Below, in pieces: positions 14,776-25,924 of a stretch of DNA of 64,000 nt. Source of the DNA: Hormiphora californensis (lineage: Eukaryota; Ctenophora; Tentaculata; Cydippida; Pleurobrachiidae); assembly GCA_020137815.1 (NCBI GenBank), contig CM035359.1:1-64000 (forward strand). Reading direction: 5' to 3'. The position numbers were made by a program, and so were the translations under genes. Every line of letters begins with the position of its first letter. Within the stretch, counting starts at the first letter, position 1. The notes under the pieces were generated by a model that did not search any database, had not been told where the DNA came from, and saw only the letters and a list, made by a program, of their open reading frames with translations.

Positions 14776-17700
14776 ATGGGGGATGTTAACGAGAAGCATA
14801 TTCGGAGCGTTCTAAACCAACAGCTCATTGCCACTGGTGAAAAGGAGAAACTTCTGGATCTTCTCAAGGTCAAACTCATCGAGTGTGGCTGGCGGAATGA
14901 GGTACGTCATAAGCATTTGTGACATCATCAAAATTGGGGGGGGGGGGGTTCAACCCAAAAAATTTCCATTGATACCCACTTTTTTGGCAAATGGAAATTT
15001 TATATTGGAAATTTTTAGAAATTTTTAGAATTTTTTGGAAATTTTTAGAAATTTTTAGAATTTTTTGGAAATTTTTAGAAATTTTTAGAAATTTTTAGAA
15101 ATTTTTAGAAATTTATGGACAATGGAAATTTTTAGAAGTTTTTAGTAAATGGAAATTTTTAGAAGTTTTTAGAAATTTTTAGAAATTTTTAGGATTTTTT
15201 AGAAGTTTTTAGAAATTTTTAGAAGTTTGTCGGTAACCCAATTCCAAGCTAATGACAGGTAATCTTTGCATGTTTTCGACAGTAAGTTAGTTATCCACGC
15301 TACATCCATGATCTACAGTGATCTAGCTTAAAAAAGAGTTTAAAGTTTCTATATTGTATGCTAAGAAACCTGATCTACTACGGTATTAGGCATTCCGTCT
15401 GAAGGAATGTAAGGTATCTTGTGCTATTTGGTAACTTACTTTTCAATAAGTTTTCGAGACGCCCTTAGTTGGCCTTAGTTGGCCAATGAATCTATGATTT
15501 CTGAAGACCAATTAGCAATCCCGGATACTCAACGATTCGGTGAGGATCACATGACCTGACTAACTTTAAGAAACATGACACTGTATCTCTTGTGGTGGTC
15601 CAATTTAACTGATCTCGGTCACATTGAAAAGCTAATCGATAGCCAAACATAATTGGTTAAATTTTGGACCGGAAAATATTTTTTTCTGGAATGAATGACC
15701 ATGTTCATTCCGATCAAAAAAATGAATTTTGAGCTAGAGGTCTGAAATTTTGGTCAAGTTATTTATTTGTCTCATAGAGTAGCTGTACCAAATTTTAGCA
15801 CTCCGCGATATCTAGAACTATGGTAGACTTAGGGGGGATTTTTTATTGCCCCACACTGTATAATTAAATGATTTATTGATGCCCACTGGCATTGCCCAGT
15901 GCTCGCAAGAGGTAAGGAAAAGGAACCAGTTCTGAGACAACTGCGTTTGTATATTTTCAAGTTTTTGTTAATTTTTCTTTTCTTGGTCAATGGAAATTTT
16001 TGGAAATTTTTGGAAATTTTTAGAAATTTTTGGAAGTTTTTAGTACTAAAAACTTCTAAAAACTTCTAAAAAATTCTAAAAATTTCTAAAAATTTCCATC
16101 GATACCCGGATTTTGGCAAATGGAAATGGAAATTTTTAGGTTGAACCCCCCCCCCAAAATTTGTTTCTGGCCAAACTAGAATTTGCATTTTGTAATCTAG
16201 CCAAACTTAAATGTGTAATCCATGTTTCAGATGAAACAGCATTGCCGAGAGGCTCTCAGACGAAATAAGGCCAAAGCCAATGTCGAGGAACTAATCGAGG
16301 AACTGACCCCTAAAGCACGTGCAAGGTAGTATTATATTGGTGATCTGGCCCATGATATTAGTTCACGGAGCTAAACCTTTCTGAAACATAGATCTTCGAT
16401 TCTTAGGAGTAATTAATTAAAATTAAAATTTTCAAACTTATAAGATTCAATGAGATTTCCATCGTTCAATACAGACATCGTTGTTATCATAGTTATAGAA
16501 AGTTAAGCGTTATTTTTTGAAAAATAAAAATGAGAGGTTTCTTCAAATAATACTGTCTTCGCCCAACAAACGCTTCTAAAATAGTCATACAGATTCCGAT
16601 CTTATCTCGGGCACAGAAGTTTCCGTTGCAAAAAATGGTTGTCTGGAGCTATTATACCGCCTTGCTGAAATTCGGGTGAGTTGTTGTTGCACACAGCATC
16701 CGCCTCCTTCTCCGGATAAGATAACGACTGGGTTTACCACCGAGTTGAGTGAAATTATAAAGGGCCACGCCTTGGCACACGAGACGTAGAGATGGAATGT
16801 CCCCGGAAAGAGGTAGAATAATGGAACAATGAATCCGAAGCTGTTAGTAATTAAAAACAGTATGGCGATAATCAGGATAATTACGGTAGCTTTCCGTTTA
16901 GCTCTCTCCGTTTCACTCACAAAACTGCCCCTCCGGAGACTAACACAAGTCCAGATGGTGATGATGAGAATCACCACTAGATTGATCCCCGAAAGCACGA
17001 TGAGAGCGTAGACATATTTGAGGAAAGTTAGCCAGGAGAAAATGGTAGTTCCTGCGGTAACTAATAAGGAGACGACCCACAGTATTCGCTGATTTATCCT
17101 GTAGAAGGGTGTGGAAACCACGATTAGCCGAGTAGCGCTGATCACACATGTCCATACAGCTGAAGCTTGATTGGCATACAGCACATAGTTCATACACGAT
17201 TGATGTTCATCGCCACGACAAAACCCTGCCGGTTCGAACACCATAAGCAGACAGGTTATTATGTCGATTAGCCCGAGAACCACGTAGAGTCTGGAAGCAA
17301 GTCCGTTCGTTTTCCAGCGATATCCAACGGCCGCAATATTGGCGATGAATCCCAAAACACCAAATATGGCAATGGCAATCTTTTCTTCGTGCGTGTATTC
17401 AAGGGACATATTTTCTAGGGCGTGGGAATACATGTGGATTAGTTGTAGAGGAAATATATAATACAAACATCGATATTGCATACTAACTGCTGTTATATAT
17501 GAATGTTATGGAAATGCTAGCTACAAACAACAATTACGCATCTACAGAATATAGATATTAGTGAGAATTAGTATGGGAATCCAATATTATATATAGATAG
17601 TGCCAATGTGATACCAATGCCAGCAATAGTTTCTTGATCTGAAAAGGGGCGTGTACTATGTTCATCGTTTTTACTGTGTATCTGTCTAACAAAGGCAGCG

Positions 17701-20700
17701 ATAATTCCCGGCTGCTGTAATTAGCTATTTTATAACTTATCATAATATCAAAGCATAATATTTAACTAGGGCCAGAGTTCTTTTGAAGAGGGCTCTAGCT
17801 CCTTAGCCCTTCTAGCTCTTCCTCTAGTAGAGAAAGCTCCATAATAAATAAGAAATATGTGCATAACAGAAACCTCTACAAGAGGGACAACAACGCGACA
17901 TCCACGTGCAAGACTGTTATTTTTTGAGACGCCGCCCCCCCCCCCCCCCCCCGACGACAGTCAAACCTCGATTTACCGGGCTCCTCGGGGGAAGGATGCA
18001 CGGTGAATCGAGGGATGACTGAATCATGTGCCGAATGCTACATAGCCTCCAGTTGGTGACGTAGTCACCCCTCCACTACCAGCCGAGTGAAGCGTGGCAA
18101 TCAAAGTCCACACAGCCGAGTGAAGCGTGGCAATCAAAGTCCACGAAGAGGGTTTGCCAACGGGTAACAACTGCAAGAAATCTGTTAGCAGTGTGTGCAG
18201 CACATGTATGTTTCAAACAAAACAGTCTCTACATACTTATATAAGAGGTGCAACTCATTTCGCCCTGCTCGCCAATGTATAGATCGTTAAACTTTATTGC
18301 TATCTGAGATAGGGGCTCTGAATAATGGATAGCCGACTAATGATCAACATGACCTCCTTAGTGAAGTGTGCCAGACTTCTTTATGTAGATCATGCAAGTC
18401 TACTAGTAGCATCATGTGAGAGGGAGCACGTATTAAGGGTACACCTGGCGTTTTTCATCATCGAGTGCCCAACCAAATGACTTCACCAGGGTTTAGGCCA
18501 TACAAAATGGACCTCAAATATGCAATTTTAGCCCTAAAGTCGAATTCATATTTTTCCTACAGCCTATTTTCAAAGTGGCGTTTTTTCAATTTTTGTTGAA
18601 ATTTTTAACCTCAGGACCACTTTTTTTGAGATAGAAACATTAAATTCTTGGAATTTGAAGAGAATATAAAGGTGAATAAGCCCAAAGAAGGATTTTTGAA
18701 ATGGAGCTTATTTCTGGCCATGAGAACGGTTTACTTTTTTGCTTCTTTGACACGCTGGCTGAGAATGTTCCCATGCTTCATTAGAGATGAAAATCTGGAA
18801 ATAGTTGCTCAAAACGATTATCTATGTGGCCCAAAAATTTTGGAACTTTCCCGCCAAAGATGTGGTGTACAGAGCTTTTTTTGTGAAACCCGTCTTTTTG
18901 AAAAAGAGGGAAATTCCCTGTATCTCAAAAACGGATGATCGTAGAGACCTGGGACCAAACTTAATCGATTCAGAAGGTCCGATTTTGGGGGGGTCTTCTG
19001 AGAGACATTTTGCTCCTACTCCAACCGATTTTGCTGTAAATGCAAAAAACCAATTCTATGAAAAGGGGAAACAACTCTATTCCAGTAGCCTGCTTCGGGC
19101 TGATTTCCCCCTTACTTGCTGATACCTTTTTCGCAATTACAGCAAAAACGGTTGGAGTAGGAGCAAAATGTCTCTCAGAAGACCCCCCCAAAATCGGACC
19201 TTCTGAATCGATTAAGCTTGGTCGCAGGTCTCTACGATCATCCGTTTTTGAGATACAGGGAATTTCCCTCTTTTTCAAAAAGACAGGTTTCACAAAAAAA
19301 GCTCTGTACACCACATCTTTGGCGGGAAAGTTCCAAAATTTTTGGGCCACATAGATAATCGTTTTGAGCAACTATTTCCAGATTTTCATCTCTAATGAAG
19401 CATGGGAACATTCTCAGCCAGCGTGTCAAAGAAGCAAAAAAGTAAACCGTTCTCATGGCCAGAAATAAGCTCCATTTCAAAAATCCTTCTTTGGGCTTAT
19501 TCACCTTTATATTCTCTTGAAATTCCAAGAATTTAATGTTTCTATCTCAAAAAAAGTGGTCCTGAGGTTAAAAATTTCAACAAAAATTGAAAAAACGCCA
19601 CTTTGAAAATAGGCTGTAGGAAAAATATGAATTCGACTTTAGGGCTAAAATTGCATATTTGAGGTCCATTTTGTATGGCCTAAACCCTGGTGAAGTCATT
19701 TGGTTGGGCACTCGATGATGAAAAACGCCAGGTGTACCCTTAAGGGTACGCTAACCAAAAATTTTTTTCGAGTGCAGGGAAATCTCTCACCGTAGGGTTG
19801 TAGGCCATGCCAAGGAGACCTCAAATATGCAATTTGAGCTCTCAAGTCGAATTCATATTTTTGCTACAGCTGCTTGAAAAATGAACTGAAAATAAGTTTT
19901 TGGCATCTTAAAAAATTTTTTTAAAAGATAGAAGCATGAAAATTTGGGGATTTGAAGAGGACATGAAGGGGAATAACCACAAAAAATTTTTTTGCAATCC
20001 GAGCTGATTTCCGGTCCTGAGATGGATTTCTTTTTTTCCACTTTAACGCCCTATTTGGCAAAGTTCCGAAAATATGTGAAAGCTGTAAATTTGTGAAAAG
20101 TTGCGTCTAACGATTATCTAAGTGGCCATAAATTTTGGGCGTGTCCTTATTTGAAATAAGATGTACAGAGTTTTTTTTGTGAAAGCCGTCATTTCAGAAA
20201 TAGATAAATTCCCTGTATCTCAAAAACGGCTGATCGTAGAGACCTGAGACTATGCTTAAACGATTCAGAAGGTCCGATTTTGGGGGGGGTCTTCTGAGAG
20301 ACATTTTGCTCCTACTTCAACGGTTTTTGCTGTAATTGCGAAAAACAAATTCTATGGAAAGGGCAAAAGCTAAACTCCAATATCCTGTAATTAGGGAATT
20401 TTGGCTAAGAAAGGACCGAAACTATGGAAAAATGTGTAACAAGCTAATTCCTTCATTATTTGGTCCATATGGGTCCCTATAATCATCAAAAACAAAATCA
20501 CAAAAAATCCACGATGGCGAAGATGGGTTTTTGTTTTTCGCAATTACAGCAAAAACCGTTGAAGTAGGAGCAAAATGTCTCTCAGAAGACCCCCCCAAAA
20601 TCGGACCTTCTGAATCGTTTAAGCATAGTCTCAGGTCTCTACGATCAGCCGTTTTTGAGATACAGGGAATTTATCTATTTCTGAAATGACGGCTTTCACA

Positions 20701-23442
20701 AAAAAAACTCTGTACATCTTATTTCAAATAAGGACACGCCCAAAATTTATGGCCACTTAGATAATCGTTAGACGCAACTTTTCACAAATTTACAGCTTTC
20801 ACATATTTTCGGAACTTTGCCAAATAGGGCGTTAAAGTGGAAAAAAAGAAATCCATCTCAGGACCGGAAATCAGCTCGGATTGCAAAAAAATTTTTTGTG
20901 GTTATTCCCCTTCATGTCCTCTTCAAATCCCCAAATTTTCATGCTTCTATCTTTTAAAAAAATTTTTTAAGATGCCAAAAACTTATTTTCAGTTCATTTT
21001 TCAAGCAGCTGTAGCAAAAATATGAATTCGACTTGAGAGCTCAAATTGCATATTTGAGGTCTCCTTGGCATGGCCTACAACCCTACGGTGAGAGATTTCC
21101 CTGCACTCGAAAAAAAATTTTGGTTAGCGTACCCTTAAAAGAGGGAAAGAAAGGTCAAGGACATTTAACAATGAGAGCTAGGAGCGGTACTGTGTGCAGC
21201 GTGCCCTAATAAACTAGATAAATAATGAGCTGATGAAAGATGGATGTTGATTAATAGGAGGCCGTATAATATTTTTAGTTTTTATAGAGGACCAAGAAGA
21301 ATAGAGCAGGTATTGATATAATATTATGTCAAACAAGGTCTTCTCTGAATATCCACTGGATATTATCCAGTCGCCATGGCTACAACAAATCGATTGATTT
21401 CTCGTGTGAAAATACGAGACCTTGGTACGCAATATTTAAGTACTACAGTAGGTCATTAGCATAGTAGAGGGCCTTTTTTGCAGGCGACGCAATTTTCCAA
21501 ACAGCACGTTGGTGCCGAAACTATAAAAGTGCCATTTCTACTCTTTTCAAACGAATTCTATGTTCTCAAGGACTCTCTCCCTCTCTCCGTTTCAGCTGAA
21601 CTATCTGTTACTAATAACGCCCGATTCCTGGCCTATTTAAGCCCAGTGTTGACATACACAGTCATTTGTCGCAGTTAGGTTGAACAGATAGAAATGGAGA
21701 GAGGTTTAAATCTGGAACTTGCTCGACCCTGTTTTCCCACTCCCCAATAAGATGGGTTTGAACTTTGAACAAAACAAGAACTTGATACAAGGCATGGTAA
21801 TGAAAAAGAATCAAATGTGTAGCTTTTTCAGTAGTTAGTCGTGCCCCCATGAGGTCCAAAGAAGATATTTTATGCAATATACCGACTACCGTAATAAGAG
21901 GAGAACACTGCCAAATAGTCGCATAGAAACAACGGCGAATTAAAGTGTATCATAAATTTTGTCCAGATCTTAATTAAAAGATGCAAATGAGTGGCGTGGT
22001 GATGTCCTATCATCACGTGCAAATAGTGGGGGGTTGCCAAGGAGGTGCCATAGCCCAGCTACGCAGCGGGTGATTGAAGGCTGCACGTGCGGGTTGGTGC
22101 AGCGGGTGAGAGGGGCGCTCCTGGGTGAGGGAGAGCGTGGGGATTCGGGCCAACGGGCGCTTTACTCCATAAACTCTGTAAATGAACGTGCACTGTAAAT
22201 ATAGTTAGCCGTTACGCCAGAAAGGGTTCATTCCGTTTTCATACCGTTTATAAAAAACGATTTAGAGGGATTTCCGATTTTAAATGGGCTATGCATAGCT
22301 ATGGCTCTAATTAAAGTTAGGGATCAAGACATTATCTACCAATTACCATCTAAGGACTAAGACATATAATGATACCTAGATAGACATTTGAACTCTGAAG
22401 TATAAAGCTGTGTAAAGACTAAAGAGATCCCTTCGGCTATATTATAGGTAACCAGTTAATTTAGTGGGTAATTAGTTTATCAAGGAATACGGCCTGATAA
22501 AGGGATTCAGTAAATTAGAAGAAGACAGCTGGTTAGCAAGAATTAGAAGATACAATTTTCTTTGTCATCAACAATCACCGAGTTTCCTCCCAGTTTCCTG
22601 CAACTGCCAATCAATTCTTCAGTATCTCTAATGAACTCTACTGTGCTCTTCCTTCCTATATCTTTCTCATGTGTCTCTATATATCTTTATTTCTCTCTCT
22701 ATCGGCTATCGCTGTCTTTCTCATAAAATAGCAAGGAGGAAAGAAAAGTAACAGTGCATAGCATACAGTTGGTGCAAACAATTCCCGCGAGTTGCAACTT
22801 AGAATGAGTATTTTTAGTATCCAGAGAAAGAGAGAGCATTAAAGAATTCAGTATTATATATTATACAACAGCGCTTTATGCAGAATACAGGCTTCATAAT
22901 TATCACTAGAATTATATGAGCTGTCTGTCCTCGGGTACATACAGCGAGTGATATACGTAATATGTGATTATTATAATTATATGTATTACGCTAGAGACAT
23001 AATTGGTTACAGTTTATGCTGATGATCAAGATAATAATTTATCTGTCTTTTATTGCAAAAAATATTTCCGGGAGAAAAATACGAGTTTTAAAGTATGCTA
23101 CAGTCGGACCACGATTTAGGGCCCCCCGATTTAGTGGCACCCCGATTTAGGGACAGGATTTTTTTCCCCGATATAGGAAATTTACCTTATTTGACCCCGA
23201 TTTAGTGGACACCCCGATTTAGTGGACAAGAGCCTTTCCCCCGAGGGTGTCCCTAAATCGGGGTCCGACTGTATACTGTAACTCCAATAAAAGATACAGT
23301 GCTGATTTAATTGCTTAAAAAGTCAAATTCATAATTTTCTAACCCAACATTTTTCAGTGTCCCTGATGATGTAAAGAAAGAGCTTCTGTTACGGCTGAGA
23401 ACATTTGTTGACAATAACTCTGATCGATTCCTCAGCGACTGA
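14776..23442 (+). CDS. ENY2: ENY2, SAGA/TREX-2 subunit (3 exons)
   Basis: Small all-helical protein shared by the SAGA deubiquitinase module and the TREX-2 mRNA export complex. Exons 14776-14901 (phase 0), 16231-16325 (phase 2) and 23358-23442 join through GT-AG introns to exactly 101 aa, the length of the human protein. Landmarks: LNQQLIATGEKEKLLDLL, KLIECGWRNE, the LIEELTPKARA block, and PDDVKKELLLRLRTF near the C-terminus. Intron 1 (1.3 kb) carries an inverted repeat. Intron 2 (7 kb) carries an antisense receptor gene, two large palindromes and a MITE. The intron load is striking for a 306-nt coding sequence. Confidence 0.95.
14936..16158. mobile_element. Inverted-repeat element in ENY2 intron 1
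   Basis: Left end GGGGGGTTCAACCCAAAAAA with TTTCCATTGATACCC is mirrored at the right end near 16090-16158 (GGTATCGATGG complement, then GGTTGAACCCCCC). Arms continue as AAATTTTTAGAA arrays at 14995-15235 and 15985-16085. The interior (15440-15850) matches the repeat at 8735-9345 in opposite orientation. Confidence 0.75.
16585..17409 (-). CDS. Rhodopsin-like 7TM receptor inside ENY2 intron 2
   Basis: A single-exon frame of 274 aa with seven hydrophobic segments. Start ATG at 17409 (MSLEYTHEEK) is preferred because the paralogue at 29.3-30.0 kb begins at the equivalent MSDNVKYTSEEK; the frame stays open upstream to an ATG at 17481. TM3 ends SATRLIVVSTPFYR where rhodopsin-class receptors have E/DRY, and TM7 has LNSVVNPVVI in place of NPxxY, so both switch motifs are altered but recognisable. 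The cytoplasmic side before TM6 is basic (ETERAKRKAT). The ligand cannot be inferred. It lies antisense within the host intron. Confidence 0.8.
   Translation of the reverse strand: MSLEYTHEEKIAIAIFGVLGFIANIAAVGYRWKTNGLASRLYVVLGLIDIITCLLMVFEPAGFCRGDEHQSCMNYVLYANQASAVWTCVISATRLIVVSTPFYRINQRILWVVSLLVTAGTTIFSWLTFLKYVYALIVLSGINLVVILIITIWTCVSLRRGSFVSETERAKRKATVIILIIAILFLITNSFGFIVPLFYLFPGTFHLYVSCAKAWPFIISLNSVVNPVVILSGEGGGCCVQQQLTRISARRYNSSRQPFFATETSVPEIRSESV
17958..18021. mobile_element. pogo/Tigger-like MITE, short copy
   Basis: A 64-bp element with termini CAGTCAAACCTCGATTTACC and its complement ending GATGACTG. Same terminal logic as the copies at 989 and 23101 but with a diverged core. Confidence 0.65.
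18081..18145. repeat. 33-bp direct repeat, two copies
   Basis: AGCCGAGTGAAGCGTGGCAA plus TCAAAGTCCAC occurs twice in tandem. Confidence 0.85.
18437..19739. mobile_element. TTAA-flanked palindromic element A
   Basis: A 1303-bp near-perfect inverted repeat with arms of about 610 bp and a short central spacer (about 19052-19125). Termini are GGGTACACCTGGCG and its complement, each abutting TTAA (18433-18436 and 19740-19743). TTAA target duplication suggests piggyBac-type mobilisation of a non-autonomous element. Both arms contain the same frame in opposite strands, so apparent ORFs are mirror copies and not genes. Confidence 0.85.
19744..21134. mobile_element. TTAA-flanked palindromic element B
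   Basis: A 1391-bp inverted repeat directly adjoining element A and sharing the TTAA between them; its right TTAA is at 21135-21138. Termini GGGTACGCTAACC and complement; arms of about 605 bp and a spacer of about 180 bp. An internal block of about 140 bp (CTGTATCTCAAAAACGG to the GTCTTCTGAGAGAC region) is common to both elements, while the outer arms differ, so A and B are related families. Confidence 0.85.
21139..23100. other. Remainder of ENY2 intron 2
   Basis: No gene recognised. A block near 21718 (CTTGCTCGACCCTG, then GGGTTTGAAC) resembles one near 13632, between the AIG1-family genes, so it is a dispersed repeat. Confidence 0.4.
23101..23271. mobile_element. pogo/Tigger-like MITE, copy 2
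   Basis: A 171-bp element starting CAGTCGGACCACGATTTAGG and ending with the complementary GGGGTCCGACTG, flanked by TA on both sides. Its core is closely related to the copy at 989. It sits 87 bp before ENY2 exon 3. Confidence 0.85.
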
Positions 23443-23868
23443 TTCCACAAACAAGACGAAATACAAATTATATCCTTTAACCAATAACAGTGTCGATATT
23501 AAAGAGCGATAATTTGATATAATATTATGTTTTGAGGACAAACGGCAGATGAAAATGATGCGGGTCATAACTAGTGTTTTAGAAAGCCGAGAGAGATAGC
23601 CGGAGAGAGAGAGAAATAAACCGATTTTACTTCCTTTTTAGCCTAATAAATATGTCAGTTTTTATTGAGCAGAGATCATATCTCACCCAATCCACACGTG
23701 AATTATATAATTGTGTAAAATATGTTTTGACACTTTTTGTGTGAAGATTTTCTTGTTTTTTTCCAAACTGCCTCCTCCAAAGACCAAAACCCTCCCCCTC
23801 CTTGACCCATTATTATAACCTAACATTCTCTTCCATGACTGACAACTATCCATCTCCCTCTTTATAGA

Positions 23869-24864
23869 ATGCCACACGTATGGGTTGCCACCGATCTCGG
23901 CTCACTACGGGGTGTCGACTTCAAGACTGAACAAAACACAGTCGTCACATACGATGAACTATCGCCCCGGTACGACATAGCATCACTCCGTTATTCAGCC
24001 TCAGGGGGAGAGCTCTACTGTACACTCCGGCAAGATCTGGTCAATGTGTTTGATGTAAATGAGGGGATTTATGTGAATCAGTACGAGGTGGAGGGTAAAC
24101 TTGTCACAGCGTTTGATGTTGGTGAGGCCTTGTTGACGTGTACCAGAACTGGCCAGGTTCTGCTATGGAAGGATGATGAAATTGCTGATAAACTAAAAGT
24201 TGGGAGCGAGGATTTGGAGTGCTGTGAAAAGGTTTCCGATACTTTGATAGCAACCGCTGGAAAGGAACAGGAACTCAAACTCTGGGATTTAGAGACACAA
24301 AAATCAGTGTGGCAAGCAAAAAACGTTCCCCGTGACGAACTAGATTTACGGATTCCAGTTTGGGCCCGATCACTATGTGAGATAGGAGAGAGTGGTGGAA
24401 ATGTGTTTTGTGTCGGCACTCAGTATCATCAACTGAGATTATACGACAGGAGAACAAAACGGAGACCCGTCCAAGAGTTAAACTGGGGCGAACTACCCAT
24501 AACATGTATCACATCTCGGGGAGATAACGTGTTTTTTGGAAACGGCAAAGGTGACCTGACACGAGTTGATGTCCGTGCAATAACGCGAGATGTGGTGAAG
24601 TACAAGGGTGCATCGGGGGGATTGAGGGGTGTGGCTGTTCACCGAACTGAACCATTCCTTGCATCTGTTGGACTTGACCGACACTTGAGAGTCCATGATA
24701 TCAACACCAGAGAGATGGTCCACAAGTTTTATTTGAAGCACAAGTTGAACTGTGCAGTGTTTACTAGCGAGAGAGTGAGAGAGAAGGAGGAGGATGATGA
24801 GGAGGATGTGTGGGAGATTTTGGATGGTGTGAAACGAAGAAAGATCGAGGATAATGAGGGATGA
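23869..24864 (+). CDS. WDR74: WDR74 (Nsa1 homologue), 60S ribosome assembly factor
   Basis: A 331-aa WD40 beta-propeller, single coding exon. WDR74/Nsa1 acts in the nucleolus on pre-60S particles with the AAA-ATPase NVL. Visible family blocks: AKNVPRDELDLRIPVWARS (the characteristic KNV...LDLR.P.W segment), GTQYHQLRLYDRRTKRRPV, GLRGVAVHRTEPFLASVGLD, and LKHKLNCAVF near the end. WD-like blade ends include ELKLWDLET and LRVHDINT. The C-terminus is acidic then basic (KRRKIEDNEG) and shorter than the lysine-rich vertebrate tail. CTTTATAG just before the ATG could be an acceptor of a 5' UTR intron. It lies 427 bp after ENY2 on the same strand. Confidence 0.92.
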   Translation: MPHVWVATDLGSLRGVDFKTEQNTVVTYDELSPRYDIASLRYSASGGELYCTLRQDLVNVFDVNEGIYVNQYEVEGKLVTAFDVGEALLTCTRTGQVLLWKDDEIADKLKVGSEDLECCEKVSDTLIATAGKEQELKLWDLETQKSVWQAKNVPRDELDLRIPVWARSLCEIGESGGNVFCVGTQYHQLRLYDRRTKRRPVQELNWGELPITCITSRGDNVFFGNGKGDLTRVDVRAITRDVVKYKGASGGLRGVAVHRTEPFLASVGLDRHLRVHDINTREMVHKFYLKHKLNCAVFTSERVREKEEDDEEDVWEILDGVKRRKIEDNEG

Positions 24865-24958
24865 GGGAGAGATATATCTGTTTTATCGTGTTTTAACTTT
24901 TAATTTATTATCTTCACCCCTGCACTAATATATCGTGTTGTTCAATGTTTGGGTAATA

Positions 24959-25216
24959 CAGTCGGACCCCCGTTCGAATTTTGGTCCTATTTATAGTATT
25001 AAACTGGCAGCATCGTGAACTTAAAATCAGCATATTTTTCAGCATTCTCATCTATTTTTCAGTATTTTTCTTCTGACTTCGGACCCCGATTTACCGGCCA
25101 CCGAGATGCCGCGAGATAAGAATGAATTCCCCCTATACTTGTAGAAAATTAACGGTATTTAATCCCGATGTACCGGACAAAACCGTTTCCCTCGAGAACG
25201 CCGGTATATCGTTTTG
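24959..25216. mobile_element. Degenerate pogo/Tigger-like MITE remnants
   Basis: A TA-preceded CAGTCGGACCCCCG terminus at 24959 and a second partial copy from 25079 (CGGACCCCGATTTACCGG ... ACCGTTTCCCTCGAGAACGC). The right terminus is lost. Confidence 0.55.
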
Positions 25217-25788
25217 GTTTAACAATTTCGACCGCTTTAATTAAAATATATAGCTATTAGCTAAATAGCTTCTAAAGCGATGTTTGATCGATTTAAATCG
25301 ATTTTTAGCGCTTTAAAACCCATAGCGAGTGAATAAACGCCCACTATGAAAACGGTACACACACACACACACACCAAGTACCCATACCACATGCAGCAAC
25401 CAATAAAATGTGCATTCACTCTCACTGTGACAGAAAGGGCCACAGAAAAATGAATTGATTATCTGAGATATCAAAAAAATATTCCCCCCTTACTCAACGG
25501 GAAAATAAGTGCTGTATAATTGAGAAAGATAACTGAGATATATATGTGTGGAGACATTATTCATTCTGGGATCTGATATACAACGATATATAATGGTACT
25601 TAACCACTAAATAGTATAATGTTACTGGCATACAGTGCAGCTTGGGAGGGTGATGGTCACATTTGCGCTTGTCAGGGCATTGACTGTACAAAGTTAAACG
25701 TCATGTTTTTGTATCACAAAACTTTTCTCAAATAAATAGCATCTTCCCGTGTCTTCACTCAGCAAATGTTTCTTATTATTATATATAG
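25217..25788. other. Spacer, no gene seen
   Basis: AT-rich, with a short (CA)n run at about 25356-25374. Nothing else recognised. Confidence 0.4.
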
Positions 25789-25924
25789 TCACACAGCGTC
25801 CGATTTAATCTCGGGCACAGAAATTTCAGCCACATTAATTTCTTGTCTTGTTGTAGAGCTGCTGAGTTGCCCACAGCACCGGACTTCTTCGCAGCCGTGT
25901 GATAAGATAACGACTGGGTTTACC

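Noticed and set aside
18648-19528. Pair of identical 96-105 codon frames on opposite strands
   Set aside because: Mirror images created by the palindromic element A; the same applies to the 62-codon pair in element B.
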